The position numbers and the translations under genes are program-made. From contig NZ_CP119809.1 in NCBI RefSeq assembly GCF_029338395.1, positions 620,001-684,000 of the forward strand: a stretch of 64,000 nt of DNA, in the 5' to 3' direction. The notes beneath the pieces were generated by a model. That model was not told the origin of the DNA and made no database searches. It saw only the letters and a program-made list of their open reading frames with translations. This DNA comes from Halorussus caseinilyticus (GTDB lineage Archaea; Halobacteriota; Halobacteria; Halobacteriales; Haladaptataceae). Position 1 is the first letter of the stretch. Each line of letters starts with the position of its first letter. Shown here one piece after another: positions 40,380 to 49,662 of this stretch.

Positions 40380-41273
40380 ATGAACGATACGGATTACGAC
40401 ACCGACGTACTCGTCTCGGCCGACTGGGTGGAAGACCGACTCGAACAGTTCCGGAGCGACGACCCCGAGTACCGACTCGTGGAGGTCAACAGTCCCGAGT
40501 CGCCGGACACCGACTTCCCCTCGCGCTACGACGAGGGCCACGCTCCCGGCGCAATCGGGATGCAGTGGGACGAGGACCTCTCGGACCAGCAGGAACGCGA
40601 CATCCTCAAGAAGGAGGACTTCGAGCGAGTCGTCGGCGAGGCGGGAATATCGGACGACTCAACCGTCGTCTTCTACGGCGACGGGTGGATTCCCAACTGG
40701 TTCGCACTGTTCGCCTACTGGGAGTTCAAGTACTACGGCCACGAGGACGCCCGCGTCCTGAACGGCGGGAAGGACTACTGGGTCAACGAGGGCTATCCGA
40801 CGACCGACGAAGTGCCCGACTTCCCGGCGCAGGAGTACCGCGCCCGCGGACCCTTCGAGAGCATCCGGGCGTACAAGGACGACGTGGACAAGGCGATGGA
40901 CAGCGGTCTGCCGATGGTAGACGTGCGCTCGCCCGAAGAGTTCTCGGGCGAGGTCATCGCGCCCGAGGGTATGCGCGAGACGGCCCAACGCGGCGGTCAC
41001 ATCCCCGGCGCGTCGAACGTCCCGGTCAAGCAGGTCCTGAACGACGACGGGACGTTCAAGTCGCCAGACGAACTCCGGAGACTGTACGCCGACCACGGCG
41101 TGGACGGTGAGGAGTCGGTCATCACCTACTGTCGCGTCGGCGAACGGTCTTCCATCGAGTGGTTCGCGCTACACGAACTTCTCGGGTTCGAGGACGTGCG
41201 CAACTACGACGGGTCGTGGACCGAGTGGGGGAATCTGGTCCGCGCGCCCATCGAACGCGGCGACGGGGACTAG
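40380..41273 (+). CDS. Two-domain sulfurtransferase (rhodanese)
   Basis: Thiosulfate/mercaptopyruvate sulfurtransferase-like enzyme of 297 residues. The N-terminal rhodanese domain is inactive, having GDGW in place of a Cys loop. The C-terminal domain has the catalytic Cys251 in VITYCRVGERSS and the conserved PMVDVRSPEEFSG. The ATG at 40380 is chosen because upstream residues (MLGTHRLAHRD) do not fit the family. It precedes the Sco1-TlpA-CcdA operon, consistent with a sulfur/thiol theme. Confidence 0.9.
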   Translation: MNDTDYDTDVLVSADWVEDRLEQFRSDDPEYRLVEVNSPESPDTDFPSRYDEGHAPGAIGMQWDEDLSDQQERDILKKEDFERVVGEAGISDDSTVVFYGDGWIPNWFALFAYWEFKYYGHEDARVLNGGKDYWVNEGYPTTDEVPDFPAQEYRARGPFESIRAYKDDVDKAMDSGLPMVDVRSPEEFSGEVIAPEGMRETAQRGGHIPGASNVPVKQVLNDDGTFKSPDELRRLYADHGVDGEESVITYCRVGERSSIEWFALHELLGFEDVRNYDGSWTEWGNLVRAPIERGDGD

Positions 41274-41339
41274 TCGCCGACCTCGGTCTTTCGAGAGTTG
41301 CACCAGACTACCTTTCACCGGGCGGTGGTAAGGGCCGGT

Positions 41340-42005
41340 ATGGACCGACGCGAATTTCTTCGAACTGCGACCGCGGTCGGACTCGCGGGCGGGGTAGCGG
41401 GGTGTACGGGCGTCCTCGACTCGAACTCGAACGTTGCGCTGGGCGAACCCGACAGGGAGGTGGACGGCGAGAAACTGCCGTACCCGACGTGGGGCCAGAA
41501 GGTCCCGGACGTGACGCTCCCGGCACCGCTGGAGGACCGGACGGTCGAACTCCGGAGCGTCGGCAAACCGAGCGTCCTGACGTTCTTCTACAGTCACTGT
41601 AAGACGGTGTGTCCGGTGCTGGTCTCGACCGTGCGGAACGTCCAGACCGACTCGCTGAACGAGAGGTACGCCGACGACGTGGCGTTCTTCCCGACGACGT
41701 TCGACCCGGCGCGCGACGACGCCGACCGCTTGGAGGCGTACTCCGAGAAAATGAACGTGGACGCCGACGCCGGAAACTGGCACTTCCTCCGACCGGAGTC
41801 GAAAGACCGCGCGAAGGCCGTCGTCCAAGACGAGTTCGGGGTCGCCTTCGAGCGAACCGACCCCGAGGACATGGACATGTACATGTTCACCCACAGCGCG
41901 CTCACCTTCCTCGTGAACGCCGACGGCTACGTCGAACGCGCCTATCGGTCGAAGTCGCCGAAAGCGAAGCAGATAATTTCGGACCTCGAAACAGTTCGAA
42001 CATGA
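41340..42005 (+). CDS. SCO1/SenC-family copper lipoprotein
   Basis: Membrane-anchored thioredoxin-fold protein used in copper delivery to cytochrome oxidase. The 221-residue protein has a Tat-type signal (MDRREFLRTATAVGLAGG) and lipobox VAGC (C22). The copper site is C87-x-x-x-C91 (SHCKTVC) with His185 (YMFTHSALTF). The stop overlaps the start of the thioredoxin-like gene (ATGA), so translation is coupled. Confidence 0.92.
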   Translation: MDRREFLRTATAVGLAGGVAGCTGVLDSNSNVALGEPDREVDGEKLPYPTWGQKVPDVTLPAPLEDRTVELRSVGKPSVLTFFYSHCKTVCPVLVSTVRNVQTDSLNERYADDVAFFPTTFDPARDDADRLEAYSEKMNVDADAGNWHFLRPESKDRAKAVVQDEFGVAFERTDPEDMDMYMFTHSALTFLVNADGYVERAYRSKSPKAKQIISDLETVRT

Positions 42006-42526
42006 ACAGACGCACCCTGCTAGTCGCGCTCGGGGGTCTCGGTCTGACCGGCGCGAGCGCGTGGCTTCTGGGAAACGACCTCGGGTCGTCGGCGGACCTG
42101 CCCCTCCGCGTCGAGACGATGGACGCGCAGGGGTCCGAGGCGGGCGAGGTCCGTCTCCCCGTCGAGAACACCGTGACGGTCCTCGACCTCTTTGCGACGT
42201 GGTGTAGCCCCTGCAAGAAGCAGATGGACGCGCTCGATGCCGTCCACCGTGATTTCGGCGACGAGGTGGCGATGGTCTCGGTCACGAACGAACGCGTCGG
42301 CGGGTCGCTCTCGAAGGCCGACATCCGCGACTGGTGGCGCACCCACGACGGCGGGTGGACGGTCGGTCTCGACCCCGACAGCGAAATCGCGTCGGCGCTC
42401 GGCGCGCACGGCATCCCCTACGTCGTCGTCTTCGACGCCGACGGCGAGGTGCGCTGGCAGGACGGTGGTCTCACCGACGAGGGCGTCCTCCGGAAACAGA
42501 TAGCCGACGCACTCGCCGAGCGATGA
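42002..42526 (+). CDS. TlpA-like thioredoxin
   Basis: A 174-residue membrane-anchored thioredoxin-like oxidoreductase. A short N-terminal signal/anchor (RRTLLVALGGLGLTGASAWLL) precedes the fold, whose active site is CSPC (C68, C71 in LFATWCSPCKK), and the cis-Pro loop is GIPYVVVF. It likely keeps the Sco copper cysteines or cytochrome maturation cysteines reduced. It overlaps both neighbours in the operon by four bases (ATGA junctions). Confidence 0.9.
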   Translation: MNRRTLLVALGGLGLTGASAWLLGNDLGSSADLPLRVETMDAQGSEAGEVRLPVENTVTVLDLFATWCSPCKKQMDALDAVHRDFGDEVAMVSVTNERVGGSLSKADIRDWWRTHDGGWTVGLDPDSEIASALGAHGIPYVVVFDADGEVRWQDGGLTDEGVLRKQIADALAER

Positions 42527-43182
42527 CGACTTCCGAGTTCGCGGGCGCGGTGGCGTTCGCGGCGAGTACGGGCGTGACGACGTTCTTCGCGCCCTGCGCG
42601 TTCCCACTTTTGCCGGGATACGTCGGCTACTACGTCAGCGAGAACGACGACTCGTCGGGCGTAGTCCCCGCGGCGGCGGCCGCATCGGGCGCGCTGGTCG
42701 CGCTGGGAGCGATTGCCGCCCTCGCGTTCGCGCTCGGCCAGACAGTCACCTCGGTCCTGCCGCTTTTCGAACCCATCGTCGGGGTGGGTCTCGTGGCGTT
42801 CGGCGCGCTGACCCTGACGGGTCGCGCGCCCGACCTGCGGGTGGCGCTCCCCGAGCGTCCGGATTCGGTCGCCGGGTTCGGGGTCTTCGGCGCGGTATAC
42901 GCGCTCGCGGCCGCCGGGTGCGTCGCGCCGCTGTTCCTCGGCGTGGTGACGCAGGCGCTCGCGTTCTCGCCCGCCCGCGGTCTCGCAGTTCTGGGCGCGT
43001 ACTCGGGTGCGGTCGCGGCCCCGCTGGTGGGCGTGACGCTCCTGACGAGCGCGGGCGTCGAGACGTGGCGCGACCTCGGTCGGTACTCGGGGACGCTGGA
43101 GCGAGCGGCCGCCGTCGTGATGATACTCGCGGGACTCGGCCAACTCTACCTCTCGGTCGTGGTCCTCGAAGTTCTCCCGTGA
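42523..43182 (+). CDS. CcdA/DsbD-type thiol transporter
   Basis: Membrane protein that passes electrons from cytosolic thioredoxin across the membrane. The 219-residue protein has six hydrophobic helices with the two redox cysteines C25 (FFAPCAFPLLPG) and C133 (AAAGCVAPLFLG), the family hallmark. Its start codon overlaps the end of the TlpA-like gene. Together with Sco1 and TlpA it forms a compact module supplying reducing power to extracytoplasmic thiols. Confidence 0.92.
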   Translation: MTTSEFAGAVAFAASTGVTTFFAPCAFPLLPGYVGYYVSENDDSSGVVPAAAAASGALVALGAIAALAFALGQTVTSVLPLFEPIVGVGLVAFGALTLTGRAPDLRVALPERPDSVAGFGVFGAVYALAAAGCVAPLFLGVVTQALAFSPARGLAVLGAYSGAVAAPLVGVTLLTSAGVETWRDLGRYSGTLERAAAVVMILAGLGQLYLSVVVLEVLP

Positions 43183-43233
43183 TAGACGGGCAGTCAGACT
43201 AAGTTGCCAGACGGCGTGTCTTCGACAGAGACC

Positions 43234-43695
43234 ATGGGGGACCAAGACCAGCGTCAGGCGGCGCGACTCGTGGACCGCGTTATCGAGGAAGTCGCCGCGT
43301 GGCCCCACGTCGAGACCAACGAACACCGGTTCGAGGGCCGAGAGTTCACTCTCGGCCCGCGCGAGGTGGGCCACGTCCACCGATGGGGTATCGTGGACGT
43401 GCCGTTCACCAAGCGCCTGCGCGAGACCCTCGTCGAGGAGGACAGGACGAAAGAACACCACGTCGTCCCGGAGTCGGGGTGGACGACACACTACATCGAA
43501 GGCGACGAGGACGTGGAACGGGCTATCTGGTTGCTCCGATTGTCCTACCTCTACCACGTGAACAATCTCAAGAAGACGCCGAAGGGCGCGGAGATGTTCG
43601 AAGAGATAGACGTAGCCGAGGAATTGGAGGAGTTGGGCGTGAGCGACGAGGTTCGGGCGGCGTTCGAGCGGCGAGGGGTGATGGCAAACTTATAA
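43234..43695 (+). CDS. Conserved protein of luciferase-like domain type (DUF5519-like)
   Basis: A 153-residue soluble protein. Segments RFEGREFTLGPREVGHVHRWGIVD, which I note as REFTLGPREVGHVH, and HHVVPESGWTTHYIEGDEDVE match the small conserved domain sometimes annotated as luciferase-like in bacteria and haloarchaea. No cofactor motif is visible. The C-terminus is helical (DVAEELEELGVSDEVRAAFERRG). The ATG at 43234 is preferred over a TTG at 43204. Function unknown. Confidence 0.75.
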   Translation: MGDQDQRQAARLVDRVIEEVAAWPHVETNEHRFEGREFTLGPREVGHVHRWGIVDVPFTKRLRETLVEEDRTKEHHVVPESGWTTHYIEGDEDVERAIWLLRLSYLYHVNNLKKTPKGAEMFEEIDVAEELEELGVSDEVRAAFERRGVMANL

Positions 43696-43755
43696 TATAA
43701 ACTCATCTTCGACCGGAAAAGGTAGTAATTTAATTCTGGAGTTCAAACTAGAAAT

Positions 43756-44088
43756 GTGAAAAAGAAAACAGCAATCAATATATCAATTGGCGCTATTTCA
43801 TCATTATTATTGGTTGATTTTCCGGGAGGTGCTTTAATAGGGGGTAGTCTCGCTGGCTATCTGCAGAGGGGAAGTAGAAAAAAGAATATAATAGTTGGTC
43901 TTTTAACTGGTTTGGTGGCCATACTATTGCTGTGGATAATTACAATCAGTAATGAACTTCTCCAAGGAGAAATTAGATATTGGTGGGCACTGGTACAACC
44001 ATTGATTACGGCGTCTTTGTATGCAATCGTTATTTCACCTCTTGGCGGTGCCATTGGTGGATACGTGCGGGAGGAAACCTCCGAATAG
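43756..44088 (+). CDS. Small membrane protein (DUF5518-like)
   Basis: A 110-residue protein with a GTG start, three hydrophobic segments (about 6-25, 45-65 and 80-103) and Gly-rich motifs (GGALIGGSLAGYL, SPLGGAIGGYV) typical of the haloarchaeal DUF5518 membrane family. The gene is strongly AT-rich compared with its left-hand neighbours and starts an AT-rich island that extends to about 45.05 kb. Confidence 0.72.
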   Translation: MKKKTAINISIGAISSLLLVDFPGGALIGGSLAGYLQRGSRKKNIIVGLLTGLVAILLLWIITISNELLQGEIRYWWALVQPLITASLYAIVISPLGGAIGGYVREETSE

Positions 44089-44179
44089 AGCCACGATGCA
44101 CAATTAGCAACTATATATAAGTATAGATTATTTACATAAGATATAAAACTTTAAGTAGTTTATATGAATTTGTCATCTC

Positions 44180-44959
44180 GTGTCTAGTGAAAAAGACATA
44201 TTTGGAAGACGAAAAGCTCTCAAAATAGCAGGTTCTGGACTTTCTCTGGCTACTGTCGGGTCAGCTAGCGCCAACGCTTCTTCAGGACGAGAACTGAGCG
44301 ACATTCTCGAAAAAGCACGGCGTATTCGAGAGAGAACGGGAAGTCAAGAACAGTTCATTGCGTATCTTGAAAACCACGGTGTTTCAATTAATACGTCAAA
44401 AAACGAGTTTAAGAAGCCAGCTCGACCTTCCGACGGTACATCCGAAAATGTCACCACGCAGAAAGTAGAAGACGCAGACATGACCGGCTACTTGACAGTC
44501 GGTGGGAATCTCACCGAGACGTTCGCAGATTATAAAGTAGAAATAAAAGACGGATACGGAACTGGTGAAGATAATCACGACGTAATTGGTATTTCTTGGG
44601 TACCTGATGATTACGACTTACAGGAGAACGGTACTCGAACACAAGACGCCACCAACGCGTATCTCAAGGATTCCAGCTTCGATGGTGCGCTATGGGGATT
44701 CGACGATTTCAACGCGTGCGGGTGGGGATGTGACCTCTCCTTCTCGGTAGCCACCGACATGGACAAAACGACAACAGAGACACCGAGAAAGATAGAAGCT
44801 ACTTATCAAACGGTGTGGAACGAATCAACTAGTGTTGTCGGATTCTCCGTTGATTCCAGTGGTTCCATGTCTCTCAGTGTCTCAGGCGGTGGCGGGCAAA
44901 CATACGTCGAGCAAATAGACAGACAGGTAGTTAAAGAAAGCCAGTCAACCGAACTATAG
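44180..44959 (+). CDS. Tat-exported protein of unknown function
   Basis: A 259-residue protein with a GTG start and a twin-arginine signal (GRRKALKIAGSGLSLATVG) ending near residue 33. The mature part is AT-rich in coding, with a helical region (45-75) and a beta-rich core (about 105-255). Cys179 and Cys183 lie close together (NACGWGCD) and may form a disulfide. Ser/Gly-rich strands occur near the C-terminus (SVDSSGSMSLSVSGGGG). No family recognised. A secreted antimicrobial, adhesin or immunity target is conceivable, but nothing shows it. Neighbouring AT-rich DUF5518-type gene suggests joint acquisition. Confidence 0.7.
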   Translation: MSSEKDIFGRRKALKIAGSGLSLATVGSASANASSGRELSDILEKARRIRERTGSQEQFIAYLENHGVSINTSKNEFKKPARPSDGTSENVTTQKVEDADMTGYLTVGGNLTETFADYKVEIKDGYGTGEDNHDVIGISWVPDDYDLQENGTRTQDATNAYLKDSSFDGALWGFDDFNACGWGCDLSFSVATDMDKTTTETPRKIEATYQTVWNESTSVVGFSVDSSGSMSLSVSGGGGQTYVEQIDRQVVKESQSTEL

Positions 44960-45105
44960 GGCCATACATCCCACCTCTGATTTGATTGATTTTGCCATAT
45001 AATTAAACGAGATAGAAAAACCAATTTATATACTAAATGTAGAATCTGCTTCTCCTACGATGCCGTTTCTGAATCCTTAAACGCGCCCAACCGTTTGTAC
45101 CGAAC

Positions 45106-45735
45106 ATGACCGACGAGGAAGTCACCGAGCAGGTGCGGGAGGACGCCGAGGAGCAAGCAGAAGATGCCGAGGCCGAAACCGAGACCGAGGACCACCTCGG
45201 ACCGACCAGCACGAAACTCGTCGCGGAGGTGGCCACGCAGGACGCCAACCTCGCCACCGAACTCGAAGGCCACCTCGCGCAACTCGAAGCCGACAGAGAA
45301 GAGGCCCGAGAGCGCGCCGACGAACTCGAATCCAAACTCAAGCGCAAGCAGGCCGACTTCCAGAACTACAAGAAGCGCGCCAAGAAGCGCCAAGAGCAGA
45401 TGAAAGACCGGGCCACCGAGGACCTCGTGGAGAACCTGCTGGACGTGCGCGACAACCTCGTGCGCGCCGTCGAGGACGACCACGAGAACGTCGAGAGCCT
45501 CAAAGAGGGCGTCGAGATGACCCTGAAGGAACTAGACCGGGTGTTCGAAGGCGAGAACGTCGAGGCGATAGACCCCGACCCCGGCACCGAGACCGACCCG
45601 CAACGCCACGAGGTGATGATGCAGGTCGAGAGCGACCAACCGGAAGGGACGGTCGCGGATGTCTATCAGCCGGGCTACGAGATGGGCGAGAAGGTCCTGC
45701 GGGCCGCGCAGGTGACGGTCAGCGACGGCGAGTAG
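45106..45735 (+). CDS. grpE: Nucleotide exchange factor GrpE
   Basis: DnaK nucleotide exchange factor. The 209-residue protein has an acidic N-terminal tail, a long coiled-coil (about 60-120, with KLKRKQADFQNYKKRAKKRQ) and a C-terminal beta domain containing PDPGTETDPQRHEVM and VYQPGYEMGEKVLRAAQV, which are the usual GrpE signatures. Followed by dnaK at 46025 and dnaJ at 48493 in the same direction, giving the standard archaeal Hsp70 cluster. Confidence 0.95.
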   Translation: MTDEEVTEQVREDAEEQAEDAEAETETEDHLGPTSTKLVAEVATQDANLATELEGHLAQLEADREEARERADELESKLKRKQADFQNYKKRAKKRQEQMKDRATEDLVENLLDVRDNLVRAVEDDHENVESLKEGVEMTLKELDRVFEGENVEAIDPDPGTETDPQRHEVMMQVESDQPEGTVADVYQPGYEMGEKVLRAAQVTVSDGE

Positions 45736-45990
45736 GTCGGTTTCGTTTTCGGGACCTAGAGAGCGACTGCCGGGAACCGTGGTTCGGTCGGCCGAGCGCT
45801 TCCCGGTGGAAAGCACACCGGGCGAAGCGACCACCTCGGAACGCGGCTACCGATGCGGAGTTGACAGTCAGACGAGAAGTGGAATTGCGGTCGGATATAT
45901 AAGTATGCCATCTATCGGCACAGTGGTTTTCCGAAACCGCAAGCAGGCGTCGGGATGTTTGTGGAGGCACGAACGGCGAGACTAGCAAGG

Positions 45991-45997
45991 CTTAAAC
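45991..45997 (+). promoter_or_regulatory. TATA-like box of dnaK
   Basis: CTTAAAC (45991-45997) lies 28-34 bases before the dnaK ATG, giving a leaderless or very short leader. A second TATA-like GATATATAAG is farther upstream near 45892, and could serve a separate heat-inducible start. Confidence 0.5.
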
Positions 45998-46024
45998 GGC
46001 AGAACGCGCAAGGTATCGAACAAG

Positions 46025-47941
46025 ATGGCGAGCAACAAGATTCTGGGCATCGACCTCGGCACCACGAACAGCGCGTTCGCGGTCATGGAGGGCGGCGACC
46101 CGGAGATAATCGTCAACAGCGAGGGCGAGCGAACCACGCCCTCGGTCGTCGCCTTCGACGACGGCGAGCGTCTCGTCGGGAAACCCGCCAAGAATCAGGC
46201 GGTCCAGAACCCCGAGCGTACGATTCAGTCCATCAAGCGTCACATGGGCGAGGAGGATTACACGGTCGAAATCGACGGCGAGGAGTACACGCCCGAGCAG
46301 ATTTCGGCGATGACCCTCCAGAAAATCAAGCGCGACGCCGAGGAGTACCTCGGCGACGACGTGGAGAAGGCGGTCATCACGGTCCCCGCCTACTTCAACG
46401 ACAAACAGCGCCAAGCGACCAAGGACGCCGGTGAAATCGCCGGGTTCGAGGTCGAGCGCATTGTCAACGAACCCACTGCGGCGTCGATGGCGTACGGGCT
46501 TGACGACGAGTCCGACCAGACCGTCCTCGTCTACGACCTCGGCGGGGGCACCTTCGACGTGTCCATCCTCGACCTCGGCGGCGGCGTCTACGAAGTCGTC
46601 GCCACGAACGGTGACAACGACCTCGGGGGCGACGACTGGGACGAGGCCATCATCGACTACCTCGCCGACGAGTTCGAGAACGACCACAACATCGACCTCC
46701 GCGAGGACCGTCAGGCCCTCCAGCGCCTGAAGGACGCCGCGGAAGAGGCCAAAATCGAACTCTCCTCCCGGAAAGAGGCCGACATCAACCTCCCGTTCAT
46801 CACCGCGACCGACGAGGGGCCGGTCCACCTCGAAGACAGCATCACTCGCGCGAAGTTCGAGAGCCTGACCTCGGACCTCATCGAGCGCACGGTCGGCCCG
46901 ACCGAGCAGGCCCTCGAAGACGCGGGCTACTCGAAGTCGGACATCGACGAGGTGATTCTGGTCGGCGGTTCGACCCGGATGCCCCAAGTCCAAGAGAAGG
47001 TCGAGGAGATGACCGGCCAAGAACCGAAGAAGAACGTCAACCCCGACGAGGCCGTCGCGCTCGGCGCGGCGATTCAGGGCGGCGTCCTCTCGGGCGACGT
47101 GGACGACATCGTGTTGCTCGACGTGACTCCCCTCTCGCTCGGTATCGAGGTCAAGGGCGGTCTCTTCGAGCGACTCATCGACAAGAACACCACGATTCCG
47201 ACCGAGGAGTCGAAGGTGTTCACCACCGCCGCGGACAACCAGACTTCGGTGCAGGTCCGCGTGTTCCAAGGCGAGCGCGAAATCGCCGAGGAGAACGAAC
47301 TGCTCGGCGAGTTCCAACTGACGGGCATCCCGCCCGCACCGGCCGGAACACCCCAAATCGAAGTCGGGTTCAACATCGACGAGAACGGCATCGTCAACGT
47401 CACCGCCGAGGACCAAGGGTCGGGTAATCAGGAAGAGATTACCATTGAGGGCGGCGCTGGTCTTTCGGACGACGAAATCGAGCAGATGCAGGAAGAGGCC
47501 GAGAAGCACCAAGAAGAAGACCAGAAGCGCCGCGAGCGCATCGAGGCCCGCAACGAGGCCGAGAGCGCCATCCAGCGCGCCGAGACCCTCCTCGAAGAGA
47601 ACGAGGAGAACGTGGACGACGACCTGAAGGACGACATCGAGTCCGAAATCGAGAGCGTCCGCGAGGTGCTGGCCGACGAGGACGCCACGAAGGAGGACCT
47701 CGAAGACGCCACCGAGAGCCTGAGCGACGAACTGCAGGAAATCGGCAAGCAGATGTACCAGCAACAGGCCCAAGCCGGTGCTGGCGGCGCTGGCGCTGGA
47801 CCCGGCGGCGCGGGTCCCGGCGGTGCGGCGGGTGCCGGACCCGGCGGCATGGGCGGACAGGCCGGACCGGGCGGTGCTGGCGGCGACGACGACGAGTACG
47901 TGGACGCAGACTTCGAAGACGTGGACGACGACGAGGAGTAA
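46025..47941 (+). CDS. dnaK: Molecular chaperone DnaK (Hsp70)
   Basis: ATP-dependent Hsp70 of 638 residues. The nucleotide-binding domain starts with [15 protein letters not shown] and has the family motifs [17 protein letters not shown] and [14 protein letters not shown]. The substrate-binding domain and helical lid follow, then a Gly/Ala/Pro-rich tail (about 580-620). The conserved motif of Hsp70s is present without truncation, and the acidic composition is normal for halophiles. The extensive open frame on the opposite strand is a shadow. Part of the grpE-dnaK-dnaJ cluster. Confidence 0.97.
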   Translation: MASNKILGIDLGTTNSAFAVMEGGDPEIIVNSEGERTTPSVVAFDDGERLVGKPAKNQAVQNPERTIQSIKRHMGEEDYTVEIDGEEYTPEQISAMTLQKIKRDAEEYLGDDVEKAVITVPAYFNDKQRQATKDAGEIAGFEVERIVNEPTAASMAYGLDDESDQTVLVYDLGGGTFDVSILDLGGGVYEVVATNGDNDLGGDDWDEAIIDYLADEFENDHNIDLREDRQALQRLKDAAEEAKIELSSRKEADINLPFITATDEGPVHLEDSITRAKFESLTSDLIERTVGPTEQALEDAGYSKSDIDEVILVGGSTRMPQVQEKVEEMTGQEPKKNVNPDEAVALGAAIQGGVLSGDVDDIVLLDVTPLSLGIEVKGGLFERLIDKNTTIPTEESKVFTTAADNQTSVQVRVFQGEREIAEENELLGEFQLTGIPPAPAGTPQIEVGFNIDENGIVNVTAEDQGSGNQEEITIEGGAGLSDDEIEQMQEEAEKHQEEDQKRRERIEARNEAESAIQRAETLLEENEENVDDDLKDDIESEIESVREVLADEDATKEDLEDATESLSDELQEIGKQMYQQQAQAGAGGAGAGPGGAGPGGAAGAGPGGMGGQAGPGGAGGDDDEYVDADFEDVDDDEE

Positions 47942-48089
47942 TCGCGTTCAGGTAGTCTACTATTTTTACCGTCGTGCGGCCGGATGTCGGATGTTCCACC
48001 CGCGGGTTCCGATTCGCTGGAATCGGATAGCGGCGTCGTACGTAATAACTCACAGCGACTCGGAAAATCTCCGAGCAGTTAGCGTCGAG

Positions 48090-48302
48090 CTATAATCTGG
48101 ACGCACTCACGGACGAGTAGCAATCCCAATAACACGGCGGAAGCGTACAGCCTTGCGTACCGGCATCAGACTGGACCGTGGAGGTATCCTGAGGTTCTAT
48201 GCAGTCATCTGTTCCGGCGTCAGCGGCCGACACCGAACCGGTTCCTGCGGTAACTAAACACACTGCAAGTACGAGCGTGATTGCGAGTCGTTTGACATTC
48301 AT
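48090..48302 (-). CDS. Small secreted Cys-rich peptide precursor
   Basis: A 70-residue protein with a clear Sec signal peptide (MNVKRLAITLVLAVCLVTAG, probable cleavage after VSAA). The mature part is about 43 residues with four cysteines: DDCIEPQD, then QGCTLPPCYWDCYSS. Two disulfides are likely. It sits on the opposite strand between dnaK and dnaJ, breaking an otherwise co-directional chaperone cluster. Short Cys-rich secreted peptides include halocin-type antimicrobials, but it resembles no halocin that I can name. It has its own start and likely its own promoter. Confidence 0.62.
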   Translation of the reverse strand: MNVKRLAITLVLAVCLVTAGTGSVSAADAGTDDCIEPQDTSTVQSDAGTQGCTLPPCYWDCYSSVSASRL

Positions 48303-48492
48303 TGTCTACCACGAACCAATAGTTTGCTGTCCTATATTATAAATTTTATCAAGGGATTGGAAGATAGATTTGCCGGTGCAGTCGGACGAGAGGGTCGGCA
48401 CAGAAACGCTACGCTCGTGAGATTGCTCGCTTCGCCGAGTCGGAGTAACCCGGTCCCTTCAAGTGGCAGAACCGATTACGAAGGCACAACGA

Positions 48493-49662
48493 ATGAGCGA
48501 GGACTTCTACGACGTACTCGGCGTGAGTAGGGACGCCGACGAGGACGAAATAAAATCGGCTTACCGCGACAAGGCGACCGAGTACCACCCCGACGTGAGC
48601 GACGACCCGAACGCCGAAGAGAAGTTCAAAAAGCTCCAGAAGGCCAAGGAAGTGCTGACCGACGACGAGAAGCGTCAAGCCTACGACCAGATGGGCCACG
48701 ACCGGTTCGAACAGGCCGAGAAGCGCGGCGGGTTCGACGGTGGCGCTGGCGCGGGCGGCGCGGGTCCCGGCGGCATGGGCGGCGGTCCGTTCGGCGGCGG
48801 CATGGGCGGACAGGGCGGCATGGGCGACATCTTCGAGCAGTTCTTCGGCGGCGGCGGTCGGAGTCGCCAGTCCAACCGGCCCCAGAAGGGCCAAGACCTC
48901 CGCACGCGCATGACCATCGACCTCGAAGACGCCTTCGAGGGCGTCGAAAAGCAGGTCAGCGTCCGGCGTCCGGAGCGATGCGACGACTGCGACGGCGAGG
49001 GCCACCCGCCGGGTACCGACTCCCACACTTGCGAGGAGTGCAACGGCCGCGGGCAGGTCACGCAGGTCCAGCAGACCCCGCTCGGTCGGGTCCAGCAGAC
49101 CCAGACCTGCCGTCGCTGTGGCGGCGAGGGCGAAATCTACGCCGAGACGTGTTCGACCTGCGGCGGCGACGGCACGGTCCGCCGCGAGGCCACCCTCTCG
49201 GTCGAAGTCCCGGCGGGCATCCAGTCGGGCCAGACCCTCCAGATGGACGGCGAGGGCGCGCCCGGACCCAACGGCGGGCCGAACGGCGACCTGCTCATCG
49301 AAGTCGAAGTCGAGGACCACCCCGACTTCGAACGCGAGGGCGACGACCTGCGGCGACAGGAACCCGTCTCGTTCCCGCAGGCGACGTTCGGCGATACGGT
49401 CGAGATTCCGACCCTCGACGGCACCGTCGAGATGGACGTGCCCGCGGGCACCCAGAGCGGCGAGACCTTCCGCCTGCAGGGGAAGGGCATGCCCCACCTC
49501 CGCGGGCGGGGACAGGGCGACCTCTACGTGACGGTGCAGGTCGTCACGCCCACGGACCTCAACGACGAGCAGAAGGAAGCCCTCCAGCAGTTCGCGGAGG
49601 CCGGTGGAGAGGAGATTAGCGTCGAGGAAGGCTTCTTCGAGAAGATTAAGAACTCCTTCTAA
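48493..49662 (+). CDS. dnaJ: Chaperone DnaJ (Hsp40)
   Basis: DnaK co-chaperone of 389 residues, starting at the ATG at 48493 (MSEDFYDVLG). The J-domain has HPD at 32-34 (YHPDVSDD), followed by a long Gly-rich region (about 75-125, GGGMGGQGG type repeats), four zinc-binding motifs (CDDCDGEG, CEECNGRG, CRRCGGEG, CSTCGGDG) and a C-terminal beta domain. Domain order is complete and matches type I DnaJ. A family-1 hairpin element starts just after its stop. Confidence 0.97.
   Translation: MSEDFYDVLGVSRDADEDEIKSAYRDKATEYHPDVSDDPNAEEKFKKLQKAKEVLTDDEKRQAYDQMGHDRFEQAEKRGGFDGGAGAGGAGPGGMGGGPFGGGMGGQGGMGDIFEQFFGGGGRSRQSNRPQKGQDLRTRMTIDLEDAFEGVEKQVSVRRPERCDDCDGEGHPPGTDSHTCEECNGRGQVTQVQQTPLGRVQQTQTCRRCGGEGEIYAETCSTCGGDGTVRREATLSVEVPAGIQSGQTLQMDGEGAPGPNGGPNGDLLIEVEVEDHPDFEREGDDLRRQEPVSFPQATFGDTVEIPTLDGTVEMDVPAGTQSGETFRLQGKGMPHLRGRGQGDLYVTVQVVTPTDLNDEQKEALQQFAEAGGEEISVEEGFFEKIKNSF

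Noticed and set aside
45992-47773. 593-codon frame opposite dnaK
   Set aside because: Mirror-frame artefact of GC-rich third positions in dnaK; no family resemblance.
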